DNA of 46,359 nt, from positions 1-46,359 of the forward strand of contig PGXB01000030.1 of assembly GCA_002838945.1 (NCBI GenBank), read 5' to 3'. The position numbers and the translations under genes were made by a program. Each line of letters starts with the position of its first letter. Position 1 is the first letter of the stretch. Shown here piece by piece: positions 8,449 through 17,339 of the stretch. This DNA comes from a candidate division Zixibacteria bacterium HGW-Zixibacteria-1. Lineage in GTDB: Bacteria > Zixibacteria > MSB-5A5 > GN15 > PGXB01. Below the pieces are notes generated by a model. The model saw only the letters and a program-made list of their open reading frames with translations, was not told where the DNA came from and ran no database searches.

Positions 8449-8500
8449 TAGAATAACCATAATTTCGTATATAGTTTTATTTGAATAAAGGAGTAAAGCA

Positions 8501-10447
8501 ATGGGCAAGATCATAGGCATTGATTTAGGAACGACCAACTCATGCGTGGCTGTTCTTGAAGGCAAGGATCCTGTTGTCATCCCGAACTCGGAAGGGGGCC
8601 GGACAACCCCATCGATAGTGGCCTTCAGTCGTGACGGCGAAAGGCTGGTAGGCGCGGCGGCCAAGAGACAGGCTGTTACCAACCCGGAATCTACCATATT
8701 TTCCATAAAGCGGTTCATGGGCCGGCATTATAATGAAGTCGGCGAAGAAGAAAAGATCGTGCCATACAAAGTGAAGGCAGATGCCGACGGCAGTGCCGTG
8801 GTCAAAATCGGCAACGATGAATACGCGCCGCCGCAGATTTCGGCCATGATTCTTCAGGCCCTGAAAAAGAGCGCCGAGGATTATCTTGGCGGCGAAGTGA
8901 CGCAGGCGGTTATTACCGTCCCGGCCTATTTCAACGATTCTCAGCGCCAGGCCACCAAGGATGCCGGACGGATCGCCGGCCTGGAGGTGTTACGCATTAT
9001 CAATGAGCCGACTGCGGCCGCCCTGGCCTATGGGCTTCAGAGGGATGTAAACGAAAAGATCGCCGTTTATGATCTTGGCGGCGGAACATTCGATATATCG
9101 ATTCTCGAATTAGGCGAAGGTGTCTTCGAGGTGCGTTCGACCAATGGCGATACGCATCTGGGGGGCGATGATTTCGACCAGCGTATCATAGACTGGATGG
9201 CCGATGAGTTCAAGAAATCTCAGGGGATCGATTTACGGCAGGATCGGATGGCCCTTCAGCGCCTCAAAGAGGCGGCGGAGAAGGCCAAGATCGAGTTGTC
9301 ATCGACCATGCAGACCAATGTCAATCTTCCCTTTATAACAGCCGACCAGAACGGCCCCAAGCATCTTGATCTGACTCTGAGCCGGGCGAAACTCGAACAG
9401 CTCACCGATGATTTGCTGCAAAGGACGATGGGCCCATGCCGCCAGGCCCTGGAAGATGCAAAATTATCGTCATCGGACATCGATCAGGTGATTCTGGTCG
9501 GCGGGCAGACGCGCATGCCGAAAGTTCACCAGATAGTCAGGGACCTGTTCGGGAAAGAGCCGAATAAGGGTGTCAATCCTGATGAGGTAGTGGCGATCGG
9601 GGCGGCGATTCAGGCGGGCGTGCTGGCAGGTGATATGAAAGATGTCGTATTGCTGGATGTAACCCCGCTGTCACTGGGCATCGAAACGCTCGGCGGAGTT
9701 ATGACAACCCTGATCGAGCGCAATACCACGATTCCGACCAAAAAGAGCCAGATCTTTTCCACGGCCAGTGATAATCAGTCGGCGGTAAGCATTCATGTCC
9801 TGCAAGGCGAAAGAAAAATGGCGATCGATAACCGGACCCTGGGGCGTTTCGATCTGGTCGGGATACCGTCCGCGCCCAGAGGAATACCGCAAATCGAGGT
9901 TTCATTTGATATCGACGCCAACGGCATAGTTCATGTTTCGGCAAAGGACTTGGCCACCAGTAAGGAGCAGTCGATCAAAATCCAGTCATCTTCCGGGTTG
10001 TCGGATCAGGAGATTGAAAAGATGGTTAAGGATGCCGAAGCCAATGCGGAGGAAGATAAGAAAAAAGACGAGCTTATCAAGGCCAGGAATGAAGCCGATC
10101 AGTTGATTTATTCCACCGAAAAGACATTGAAAGATTACGGCGACAAGGTTTCGGAAGAAGAGAAGAAGATCATCAACGAAAAACTGGAAAAACTCCGGGC
10201 GGCACTGGGCACATCAACGGTCGAGCCGATCAACGAGGCCAAAGAGGAATTGATCAAGGCATCACATAAGCTGGCCGAGGAAATGTATAAAGCCACAGCC
10301 GGGCAGCAACAGGGACAGGCCGGCGGCGGCCCGCAGCCCGAAGATTTTGCCAAAGAGCAGGCCGACTCGACTGGGCAGGAATCTCCAAAAGACGATGGTG
10401 CCGTTGACGCCGATTTCGAAGTGGTCGATGATGACAAGGATAAATAA
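8501..10447 (+). CDS. dnaK: Chaperone DnaK (Hsp70)
   Basis: ATP-driven Hsp70 chaperone, 648 residues, a normal length. The nucleotide-binding domain opens with [13 protein letters not shown] and has [45 protein letters not shown] and [12 protein letters not shown]. The interdomain linker is seen as [16 protein letters not shown]. The substrate-binding domain and helical lid follow. The tail is Gln/Gly-rich and ends in [13 protein letters not shown], the typical acidic C-terminus. AAAGGAG precedes the ATG. It is third in the heat-shock cluster and works with GrpE upstream and DnaJ downstream. Confidence 0.98.
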   Translation: MGKIIGIDLGTTNSCVAVLEGKDPVVIPNSEGGRTTPSIVAFSRDGERLVGAAAKRQAVTNPESTIFSIKRFMGRHYNEVGEEEKIVPYKVKADADGSAVVKIGNDEYAPPQISAMILQALKKSAEDYLGGEVTQAVITVPAYFNDSQRQATKDAGRIAGLEVLRIINEPTAAALAYGLQRDVNEKIAVYDLGGGTFDISILELGEGVFEVRSTNGDTHLGGDDFDQRIIDWMADEFKKSQGIDLRQDRMALQRLKEAAEKAKIELSSTMQTNVNLPFITADQNGPKHLDLTLSRAKLEQLTDDLLQRTMGPCRQALEDAKLSSSDIDQVILVGGQTRMPKVHQIVRDLFGKEPNKGVNPDEVVAIGAAIQAGVLAGDMKDVVLLDVTPLSLGIETLGGVMTTLIERNTTIPTKKSQIFSTASDNQSAVSIHVLQGERKMAIDNRTLGRFDLVGIPSAPRGIPQIEVSFDIDANGIVHVSAKDLATSKEQSIKIQSSSGLSDQEIEKMVKDAEANAEEDKKKDELIKARNEADQLIYSTEKTLKDYGDKVSEEEKKIINEKLEKLRAALGTSTVEPINEAKEELIKASHKLAEEMYKATAGQQQGQAGGGPQPEDFAKEQADSTGQESPKDDGAVDADFEVVDDDKDK

Positions 10448-10476
10448 TTGTATAGCCGCTGATAATCGGCACAATA

Positions 10477-10491
10477 TAAAGTAATACTTTA
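10477..10491. repeat. 15-bp near-perfect palindrome touching the dnaJ start
   Basis: TAAAGTA and TACTTTA flank a single central A, ending one base before the dnaJ ATG (10492). It occupies the place of a Shine-Dalgarno, and no GGAG-like element is present for dnaJ. It may be chance in AT-rich sequence. Confidence 0.4.
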
Positions 10492-11643
10492 ATGACAAAA
10501 CGTGATTATTATGAAATCCTGGGCGTTCCCAAAGGCGCCTCGGAAACTGATATAAAGTCGGCCTATCGGAAGCTGGCACTCAAATATCATCCTGATCGAA
10601 ATCCCGGAGACAAATCCGCCGAGGATAAATTCAAGGAAGCAACCGAAGCATATGAGATCCTGAAGGATTCTCAGAAGCGACAGATGTATGATCAATATGG
10701 CCATGCCGGTCTTCCCGGCGGCGGTGGCGGTTTTGGCGGCGGATTCGATTTTGGCGGGTTCGACCTGGGCGATGCGCTTCGGGCCTTTATGCGTGACTTC
10801 GGTGGTTTCGGCGGCGGGTTTGAAGATATCTTCGGCGGCCACCGCCAGATGAGAAATCGCGGCGAGGATCTGAAGGCCAAAATTGCGCTGTCGCTCGAGG
10901 AAATTGCAACCGGAGCCCAAAAGAAGCTCAAGGTTCGGCGCTATGCGGAGTGCGGCGAATGCGGCGGTTCCGGTCTGGCTCCCGGGACCACCAGGAACAG
11001 TTGCCCGGATTGCCGGGGGAGCGGACAGATTCGAACCATCAGTAAGACTTTTCTTGGTACGATTCAGCAGGTGAGAACTTGTCCGCGCTGTCGGGGGGCC
11101 GGTGAGGTGATTGCTAATCCATGTCAGGCCTGCGGCGGCGAGGGGCGCGTCAAGGGGGAGTCGACCGTAACGGTCAAAGTCCCGCCGGGTGTTTCTGAAG
11201 GCAATTATATGACAATGGAGAATCAGGGTAATGCCGCCCGAAATCGCGGCGAAACCGGCGACCTGATTGTAGTATTTTATGAAGAAGAGCATGATATCTT
11301 TACCCGGCAGGGCGATAACATAATCTGCCAGGTGCCGATTTCGTTCACGATGGCGGCGCTGGGCGGAGAATTGACGGTTCCGACGCTGGATGGAGATTAT
11401 AGCCTCAAAATCCCCTCAGGGACACAATCGGGGAAAGTCTTCCGGTTGCGAGGTAAAGGCGTTCCCCATTTGAACTCGCATGGGAACGGCGATGAACTGG
11501 TGCAGGTGGCGGTCTGGACCCCGGACAAGTTGTCCTCGGAAGACAGGGAGCTGTTGCAGCGACTGCATGATTCGGAATCATTTACCCCACCCAAATCGAA
11601 TAAATCATTTTTTGAAAAATTAAGAAAATCACTGGGGATATAA
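10492..11643 (+). CDS. dnaJ: Chaperone DnaJ (type I Hsp40)
   Basis: Cochaperone that stimulates DnaK ATPase and delivers clients. 383 residues with complete type I architecture: J domain with YHPDRNPG (HPD at about residue 33), a Gly/Phe-rich stretch (about 75-125), four zinc-finger repeats ([32 protein letters not shown]; about 150-215) and the C-terminal substrate-binding domains ([22 protein letters not shown]). It follows dnaK by 44 bases. No clear ribosome binding site is visible. The start codon abuts a short palindrome. Confidence 0.97.
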   Translation: MTKRDYYEILGVPKGASETDIKSAYRKLALKYHPDRNPGDKSAEDKFKEATEAYEILKDSQKRQMYDQYGHAGLPGGGGGFGGGFDFGGFDLGDALRAFMRDFGGFGGGFEDIFGGHRQMRNRGEDLKAKIALSLEEIATGAQKKLKVRRYAECGECGGSGLAPGTTRNSCPDCRGSGQIRTISKTFLGTIQQVRTCPRCRGAGEVIANPCQACGGEGRVKGESTVTVKVPPGVSEGNYMTMENQGNAARNRGETGDLIVVFYEEEHDIFTRQGDNIICQVPISFTMAALGGELTVPTLDGDYSLKIPSGTQSGKVFRLRGKGVPHLNSHGNGDELVQVAVWTPDKLSSEDRELLQRLHDSESFTPPKSNKSFFEKLRKSLGI

Positions 11644-11644
11644 T

Positions 11645-12529
11645 ATGAAAACCGGCCCCGAAAAAGCAGAGCATTTTATTGAGGCCGGTCTGACTGTCGA
11701 AACGCAGATACATGAAGCGGTCTGCAATTTTATCGTCGAGCGTTTTGCCGGCGGTCTGGTCCTTGATGAAAATGAAAAAGCCGGGCTGGTGGGCATCACC
11801 TTTTATATTGCCGAGGGAGAGCACCCGGATTTTAAGAATTTGCTGGCGGAATATATCCGTCACGGCTGCGGCGATGAGAAATTCAGCGAAGCAGATATCA
11901 GTACTCGAAAAATTGCCAATCTCGAATGGATTCAAGTTTACCGGGATTCGATCAAGCCGGTTGCTATCGACCGCCTTTATATCCATCCGCCCTGGATCGA
12001 AGCTTCCAGGGAGCATGAACTGGATTTGATTATCGAACCGAGGATGGCTTTTGGTACCGGCAATCATGAATCAACCCGGCTATGTATCCGGGAGATTCTC
12101 AAGTATTTTCGCCCGGGCGATGCCTTTTTTGATCTTGGTTGCGGCTCGGGTATCCTGTCAATAGTGGCGGCAAAATTGGGGGCACGGCCTGTCAAGGGGG
12201 TTGATATCGACCCGATTGCGGTCCAGAATGCCATCGAAAATGCGGCATTGAATGAGGTCACCGAAAAAGTGCAGCTTGTCCTGGGCTCGATCGAGAAAGC
12301 TTCCGGCGATCCGCCTTATGATTTGCTGGCGGCGAATATAATCAAATCGACCATAACCGGCTTATTCGAAGGAATATATCATGCCGTGAAACCGGGTGCA
12401 ACAATTGTTCTTTCGGGATTATTGGCGGAGGATAAGGAGTCGGTTCTGGAGTTGTTATCAAAATATAATATGTTAAAGTATAACATTAACTATGACGGCG
12501 AATGGCTTGCCATTACGGCTATTAAGTGA
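11645..12529 (+). CDS. prmA: Ribosomal protein L11 methyltransferase PrmA
   Basis: SAM-dependent methyltransferase that trimethylates ribosomal protein L11 in the cytoplasm. 294 residues, normal length. The SAM site is FFDLGCGSGILSIVAAKLGA (about 158-177) with acidic GVDIDPIAVQNA after it. The catalytic loop is DLLAANI. The MAFGTGNHESTR motif, characteristic of PrmA, lies just before the SAM domain. It starts one base after the dnaJ stop codon region, and its stop overlaps the rsmE start by one base, so translation is probably coupled. prmA-rsmE next to dnaJ is a common arrangement. Confidence 0.94.
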   Translation: MKTGPEKAEHFIEAGLTVETQIHEAVCNFIVERFAGGLVLDENEKAGLVGITFYIAEGEHPDFKNLLAEYIRHGCGDEKFSEADISTRKIANLEWIQVYRDSIKPVAIDRLYIHPPWIEASREHELDLIIEPRMAFGTGNHESTRLCIREILKYFRPGDAFFDLGCGSGILSIVAAKLGARPVKGVDIDPIAVQNAIENAALNEVTEKVQLVLGSIEKASGDPPYDLLAANIIKSTITGLFEGIYHAVKPGATIVLSGLLAEDKESVLELLSKYNMLKYNINYDGEWLAITAIK

Positions 12530-13272
12530 TGAGTGTTATATATTATACAATTCCGGATAATATTATTGAGGAATGGTTGTACCTCAAGGGCGAAGAAGCG
12601 CACCATGCCCGAAATGTGATGCGCCTGAAAAAAGGAGATACTTTAATTGCCGTCGATGGTGTCGGCAATGCCTACAACTGCGTCATTGAGAAATCATCGG
12701 CCGGTGAGGTCAGATGCAAAATTATCTCGCGCATCAGAAACTTCGGCGAATCAATGTGCCGGGTGACGGTGGCGGCCGGGTTATCGACCGGATACAAGTT
12801 CGATGAAGTTATTCAGCGCTGCACCGAATTGGGCGTTTCCCGCTTTATCCCGATGCTGACCGAAAAATCGAAGGTCAAAATGGAAAATGAAAAACGGGTT
12901 AATAACAAGCTTGCCCGCTGGGTAAAAGTTGCAGCTGCATCGATGAAACAGACCCGGCGCGCATTTCTGCCGGTTATCGAAACAATCGTCGATTTCGACC
13001 AGGCGATCGCAATGGTCAAAGATGACGGCCGGAAAATTCTCTTTGATCCGACATACGGCAAAAAAAGCCTTGATAAGGCGTTGTTCAGACAGGATGACAA
13101 GCAGATCAGCCTGTTTATCGGACCGGAGTCGGGATTTTCGCCCGATGAAGCAAAGTTGGCGGAAGAAAATGGGTTCCAATTGGCGACGCTTGGAAGCCGC
13201 GTATTACGCACCGAGAATGCCTCACCGACGGCTGCGGCGATCGTGATGAATTTGATCGGCGAACTCAGATAA
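12529..13272 (+). CDS. rsmE: 16S rRNA (uracil1498-N3)-methyltransferase RsmE
   Basis: SPOUT-class rRNA methyltransferase that modifies U1498 of 16S rRNA. 247 residues from the ATG at 12529, which overlaps the prmA stop in TGATG. An N-terminal PUA-like domain (EAHHARNVMRLKKGD) precedes the trefoil-knot methyltransferase domain with LFIGPESGFSPDE (about 194) and LGSRVLRTENASPTAA (about 222), the family's SAM-binding knot. The usual EQSGR motif is varied here as MKQTRR. A GTG three bases earlier could also start. Confidence 0.94.
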   Translation: MSVIYYTIPDNIIEEWLYLKGEEAHHARNVMRLKKGDTLIAVDGVGNAYNCVIEKSSAGEVRCKIISRIRNFGESMCRVTVAAGLSTGYKFDEVIQRCTELGVSRFIPMLTEKSKVKMENEKRVNNKLARWVKVAAASMKQTRRAFLPVIETIVDFDQAIAMVKDDGRKILFDPTYGKKSLDKALFRQDDKQISLFIGPESGFSPDEAKLAEENGFQLATLGSRVLRTENASPTAAAIVMNLIGELR

Positions 13273-13298
13273 TAAGCGATAATACCGATAATCATGAT

Positions 13299-14081
13299 AT
13301 GGTAAATGAAGCCGGAATCATATTTATATTCGTCATTGGGGCGATTTTTGGTTCATTTTTGAATGTTCTGATTTACCGCCTTCCGCGCAAAATCAAAATC
13401 GGAGCCAGCCGCTCGATTTGCCCCTTATGCAAGAACAAAATCAAATTTTATGATAATATTCCGATTTTGAGTTTTCTCATACTTGGCGGCAAATGCCGTC
13501 AATGCCGCAAAAAAATATCATGGCGGTATCCGCTGGTCGAAATAATGAATGGAGCCGGTTATGCTTTCCTGCTCGGAATGTTCGGGCTCTCGGTGCCGTT
13601 TTTCATCTATGCCTATTTGACTTCGGTTTTAATTGTCATTTTTTTCATCGATTACGATTTCCAGATTATTCCTGATGTCATCAGCATTCCCTCGATGGTG
13701 ATCGGCCTGGGTTTGTCGCTGGCGCCGGGCGGAATCGGTATTGTCAGCTCGGCGGTCGGTTTTGTGGTCGGCGGCGGCATGTTGTATCTGATTGCGGTGC
13801 TGGGTGACTGGCTGTTCAAGAAAGACAGCATGGGCGGCGGCGATATCAAGATGGCGGCGATGCTGGGAGCTTTCCTGGGTTGGCAAAAAGTCATCCTGAT
13901 CTTTTTCGGCAGCGCCGGTATCGGGCTGATCGCCTCGATTATTATCATGCTTTTTTCCAGCAAGCTTCGCTCTTCCCGGGTAATTCCATTCGGGCCGTTT
14001 CTGGCCATCGCAGCCTTCATCGCCATCATCTTCGGTGATAAAATCATCGCTTTTTACATAAATAATTTCTTTCCGGTCTGA
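13299..14081 (+). CDS. Prepilin peptidase (A24 family)
   Basis: Inner-membrane aspartic protease that cleaves type IV prepilins and pseudopilins after Gly and N-methylates the new N-terminus. 260 residues. The N-terminal methylase part has GSFLNVLIYRLPR and the two cysteine pairs C41/C44 and C66/C69 of the zinc motif. Both catalytic aspartate motifs are present: IDYDFQIIPD (about 115-125) and MGGGDIKM (about 183). Multiple hydrophobic helices fill the rest. Its expected substrates are the three pseudopilins at 42.6-44.6 kb, 28 kb away on the opposite strand. It lies between rsmE and a histidine kinase. No clear ribosome binding site was seen. Confidence 0.94.
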   Translation: MVNEAGIIFIFVIGAIFGSFLNVLIYRLPRKIKIGASRSICPLCKNKIKFYDNIPILSFLILGGKCRQCRKKISWRYPLVEIMNGAGYAFLLGMFGLSVPFFIYAYLTSVLIVIFFIDYDFQIIPDVISIPSMVIGLGLSLAPGGIGIVSSAVGFVVGGGMLYLIAVLGDWLFKKDSMGGGDIKMAAMLGAFLGWQKVILIFFGSAGIGLIASIIIMLFSSKLRSSRVIPFGPFLAIAAFIAIIFGDKIIAFYINNFFPV

Positions 14082-14108
14082 GACCCTGATTTCTCGGTGG
14101 CGCCGGTC

Positions 14109-14122
14109 AATCAAATTTGATT
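14109..14122. repeat. 14-bp perfect palindrome upstream of the histidine kinase
   Basis: AATCAAATTTGATT is self-complementary and lies 22 bases before the kinase ATG. It could be an operator, but the AT-rich context makes chance possible. Confidence 0.35.
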
Positions 14123-14144
14123 ATTGTCGATAAAATCAATAAAC

Positions 14145-15989
14145 ATGGTTAATAAACATATAGATTTTCAGCTTGAAATACGTCTGGGACTGACCTTGAT
14201 CGTGCTGGTCCTGCTGACGCTTAATTTTGCCTCGCATTACACCCTCTATCGGGTTAAGCAGTCGCTCGAATTACAGACCAAAGATGAGCTTTATGAGGCG
14301 GGCGTCAAGGCAGCCAATCTCATCCAACGGGAGGGTCGCGACGCCGAACAGACTCGTGCTTTTAATGAAATACAGTTGGATTACGCACTCAGCCGCCTGG
14401 CTGTTCTGGATGTCGATCCGGAATTGATAAAAAATCCCGAGGATCATCTAAGGCTGGACAGTCTCTTGATGGCTATCGACAGCGGCTTGACGGCCGAGGA
14501 ACTTTTACCCCTGTTGATCAATCAGCCGGTTTACTTTCATAAAAGCGGTAATCCCAACAATTTGGTCCTATTTCCGGCCAGATCCGAGAATCGAGGGCAG
14601 GTGGTTGTCGCGGTCAAGTCAAGCGCGCTGCTCAGCTCGCTGGAAAGGGCCGGCCGGATCCTTCTCTATGTCGGCATTCTCGGTATCGTAATCATCATTT
14701 ATGCCACGCTTAAGTTCGCCCGCTATGTGATCATGCCGTTCAAGAGCCTCAAAGAAAAAGCGGTTGATTCGGGACGACTTGATGAAAGCGGGGGAGATGA
14801 TGTTTCGCGCCTGATTCATTCCTATGACGAGATTATATCCGAGCTAAAGCAGAATGAGAAGGAGTTGACGCGACTCAATGAGATGATTACGCGACGGGCC
14901 GATGATCTGGAAGTTTATAATAATTATGTCCTGAAATCGATAAATACCGGGGTTATTACGCTTGATAACGAACGGAGAATTTCGACAATCAATCGCACAG
15001 CGGTTGAGGTTTTTCAAATTGATTCCGGTTCCATCGACAAAGCAGACTATCACATTCTTTTAGCCGGATTCCCCGAACTCCTGAAAGAGATAGACCGCTT
15101 TTTCGAGAACGGCGAGACTGTATCCAACAGGCAAATTGCCATATCCAACTCAGACAATAAAGAGACTGTTTTGAGCATATCGGTATCATTACTTGAAGAC
15201 AGTCAGGGAAGAACAATCGGCACATGGATAATCCTGAATGATCAGACCGAGTTTATCAGCATGCGTGAAGAACTCGACCTGAAGAGCCGGATGGCTACCC
15301 TCGGTGAGATGTCGGGAGGGTTGGCGCATCAGCTTCGTAATTCGATAGCCGCCATTGTCGGCTTTGCGCGGCTGGTTGATAAGAAGAATAGCAATAATCC
15401 CGAGGTAAAACGATATATCAGCCATTTGCTCGGAGAATCGCTGGAAGCCGAACTGCTGGTGGCCCGGTTTCTGGATTTTGCCCGTCCGCTGGTAATTAGC
15501 CCCGAACGTTTCGAATTAGCCAAATTGCTGGAAAATACCGTCTCGTCTGTCTGCGAAAAGCACCCGGAAGTAAATATCAGGATTGAGCAGGCCTCCGAAA
15601 TAAGCGAGGAGGCCCTGGGCGACGCTTTACTTTTGAAGCAGGCTGTCGGCAATATTGTCGATAATGCCTGCCAGGCTGTGAAAGACAAAAATGGGACTGT
15701 CATCATATCCGCCGGTATTGACGGAGACTACCTTGAAATCAGGGTGGCCGATGACGGCTGCGGGATACCGGAAGAATACCATGAAAAGATATTTACCCCG
15801 TTTTTCTCAGGATCGCCGTCCGGGTCAGGTCTGGGGCTGCCATTGGCCAGAAAGATTATAAACCTTCATGAAGGTAAATTAACCTTCGAATCCATACCGG
15901 GTCATGGAACCGTTTTTCATATTCGACTGCCGCAGCGGGTTAAAACGGCAGAAAAAGCCGCACCGGCCAAATCATTAATTAATTCATAA
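14145..15989 (+). CDS. Membrane PAS-domain sensor histidine kinase (NtrB/PilS-like)
   Basis: Two-component sensor kinase of 614 residues from the ATG at 14145 (a TTG at 14124 is the alternative). A first transmembrane helix (about 15-35), an extracytoplasmic loop, a second helix (about 175-195) and a HAMP-like linker lead to a PAS domain (about 265-370, YVLKSINTGVITLDNERRIS). The phosphoacceptor is H395 in GGLAHQLRNSIAAIVG. The ATPase domain has N box NIVDNACQAV, G1 DDGCGIP and G2 GSGLGLP. All catalytic motifs are complete. Its NtrB-like layout and position beside prepilin peptidase suggest it may act on the NtrC-type regulator at 2.4 kb. That pairing is inference. Confidence 0.92.
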   Translation: MVNKHIDFQLEIRLGLTLIVLVLLTLNFASHYTLYRVKQSLELQTKDELYEAGVKAANLIQREGRDAEQTRAFNEIQLDYALSRLAVLDVDPELIKNPEDHLRLDSLLMAIDSGLTAEELLPLLINQPVYFHKSGNPNNLVLFPARSENRGQVVVAVKSSALLSSLERAGRILLYVGILGIVIIIYATLKFARYVIMPFKSLKEKAVDSGRLDESGGDDVSRLIHSYDEIISELKQNEKELTRLNEMITRRADDLEVYNNYVLKSINTGVITLDNERRISTINRTAVEVFQIDSGSIDKADYHILLAGFPELLKEIDRFFENGETVSNRQIAISNSDNKETVLSISVSLLEDSQGRTIGTWIILNDQTEFISMREELDLKSRMATLGEMSGGLAHQLRNSIAAIVGFARLVDKKNSNNPEVKRYISHLLGESLEAELLVARFLDFARPLVISPERFELAKLLENTVSSVCEKHPEVNIRIEQASEISEEALGDALLLKQAVGNIVDNACQAVKDKNGTVIISAGIDGDYLEIRVADDGCGIPEEYHEKIFTPFFSGSPSGSGLGLPLARKIINLHEGKLTFESIPGHGTVFHIRLPQRVKTAEKAAPAKSLINS

Positions 15990-15994
15990 AAATA

Positions 15995-16022
15995 TTGCCT
16001 TTTTCCAAGGATTCTCTATATT
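15995..16022 (+). promoter_or_regulatory. Possible promoter for efp
   Basis: TTGCCT (15995-16000) and TATATT (16017-16022) are spaced by 16 bases, leaving a leader of about 20 bases that holds the efp Shine-Dalgarno GGAGG. Confidence 0.45.
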
Positions 16023-16048
16023 CCGGCCTGAAAATTAATGGAGGTATA

Positions 16049-16609
16049 ATGATTTCCGCCGGCGAACTTAGAAAAGGGACGAAAGTAATGTATGAAGGCA
16101 ACCCTTACAATGTGGTTGACTTCTTGCATGCCAAGATGGGACGGGGCCGACCGCATGTGAAGGCCAAGATGAAACATCTGCTTACGGGAGGGGTCATAGA
16201 AAAGTCATTTCTGACTACCGAATCATTCGACCAGCCCGATCTCGAACACAGGAACATGCAGTATCTGTACTCTCAGGACAATGAATATATTTTCATGGAT
16301 TCCACTACTTATGACCAGATTCAAGTCGACGAAGAGAATCTCGGTGATTCTCACTGGTATTTGATGGAAAATGCGGAATACAGCCTGTTGTTTTTTGAGG
16401 GCAAACCGATTTCAGTCGATCTGCCGGCTTCGGTGATATTGACGGTCACTCAAACCGAACCGGCTGTCAAGGGCGATACTGTCTCGAATGTTATGAAACC
16501 TGCGACAGTCGAGACCGGGTATTCAGTCAAGGTTCCGCTCTTTGTCAAGCAAGGGGACAAGGTCAAAATTGATACCCGAACCGGCGAATATATCGAGCGG
16601 GCCAATTAA
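16049..16609 (+). CDS. efp: Translation elongation factor P, arginine-tip type
   Basis: Binds stalled ribosomes between P and E sites and promotes peptide bond formation at polyproline. 186 residues from the ATG at 16049, which has GGAGG before it. Upstream in-frame codons precede the conserved N-terminus and are rejected. The three domains are recognisable, ending in the family signature GDKVKIDTRTGEYIERAN. The tip loop reads AKMGRGRPHV, putting R32 where many bacteria have a modified lysine. This residue aligns with the rhamnosylated Arg32 of Pseudomonas EF-P. No earP or other modifying gene is in the window. RNase HIII overlaps its 3' end. Confidence 0.95.
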   Translation: MISAGELRKGTKVMYEGNPYNVVDFLHAKMGRGRPHVKAKMKHLLTGGVIEKSFLTTESFDQPDLEHRNMQYLYSQDNEYIFMDSTTYDQIQVDEENLGDSHWYLMENAEYSLLFFEGKPISVDLPASVILTVTQTEPAVKGDTVSNVMKPATVETGYSVKVPLFVKQGDKVKIDTRTGEYIERAN

Positions 16610-17249
16610 TATCGAAGCTCACCATAAAATTCTCGGGATTGACGAGTCCGGTAAGGGTGATTTTTTCGGCCCGCTTGTCATCGCGGGCGTTCTGGCCGAC
16701 GGCCAAGAGGCTGAGGTCATGGTAAAAAAAGGGGTGCGCGATTCCAAAAAAATCTCGGACAACAAAATTCTTGAATTGAGCCGGTGGATAGAAGACACCT
16801 TCACCAGTTCCCTGGTTATCATCGGGCCGGAAAAGTATAATCAGCTTTATGCCCGGATTCGGAACCTGAACAAGCTTCTGGCCTGGGGGCATAGCCGCGT
16901 AATCGAGAATCTGGCCGAGGAGCATGTGATCGACCTGGCCATTTCGGACAAGTTCGGCAAAACCGACTTTATCGAGCAGGCCCTGATGAAAAAGGGGAAA
17001 GATATAAAGCTGGTTCAGCAGGTCCGGGCGGAGGCAATTCCCCAGGTAGCGGCGGCCTCAATCCTGGCCCGGGCAGGGTTTATCAGGTTCATGAAAAAGC
17101 TCTCCGACGCTTACCAGATGACATTGCCCAAAGGGGCCGGCAGCATTGTCGATCAGGCCGGGATTGAAATCGTAAAACGGCAGGGGAGGGAAATTCTTGA
17201 AAAAGTAGCCAAAGTACATTTCAAGAATTATCAGAAAGTAACAGGCTGA
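16542..17249 (+). CDS. Ribonuclease HIII-type enzyme, catalytic domain only
   Basis: Cleaves the RNA strand of RNA-DNA hybrids. The catalytic core opens with GIDESGKGDFFGPLVIAGV, the HIII form of the motif. It continues with GVRDSKKISD, YNQLYARIRNLNKLLAWGH and VAAASILARAGF, and D-x-F-G-K further acidic residues complete the active site. The N-terminal TBP-like substrate-binding domain of typical RNase HIII is absent. The start is unclear. The frame has no ATG before the core. Possible starts are TTG at 16542 or 16569 inside efp, or ATT at 16605 next to the efp stop. Whatever the start, the gene overlaps or abuts efp and is probably translationally coupled. RNase HII is an alternative, but the GKGD motif favours HIII. 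Confidence 0.85.
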   Translation: MSSKGTRSKLIPEPANISSGPINIEAHHKILGIDESGKGDFFGPLVIAGVLADGQEAEVMVKKGVRDSKKISDNKILELSRWIEDTFTSSLVIIGPEKYNQLYARIRNLNKLLAWGHSRVIENLAEEHVIDLAISDKFGKTDFIEQALMKKGKDIKLVQQVRAEAIPQVAAASILARAGFIRFMKKLSDAYQMTLPKGAGSIVDQAGIEIVKRQGREILEKVAKVHFKNYQKVTG

Positions 17250-17290
17250 CGGGGGCGGCCGATTAAAGCCAATAGATTTCCGCAAAATAG

Positions 17291-17323
17291 AAAGCCGGAC
17301 GTGATCGCGCGCCCGGCTTTTTT
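17291..17323. terminator. Bidirectional terminator between convergent genes
   Basis: AAAGCCGG (17291-17298) pairs with CCGGCTTT (17313-17320). T runs follow on both strands, so it can serve the RNase gene from the left and the lipoprotein gene from the right. Confidence 0.85.
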
Positions 17324-17339
17324 GGGTCCTATGGAAAGA

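Noticed and set aside
10489-11292. 267-residue open frame on the minus strand opposite dnaJ
   Set aside because: It lies wholly within dnaJ, has no ribosome binding site, and its translation resembles no family. It is the usual shadow of a GC-biased codon pattern.
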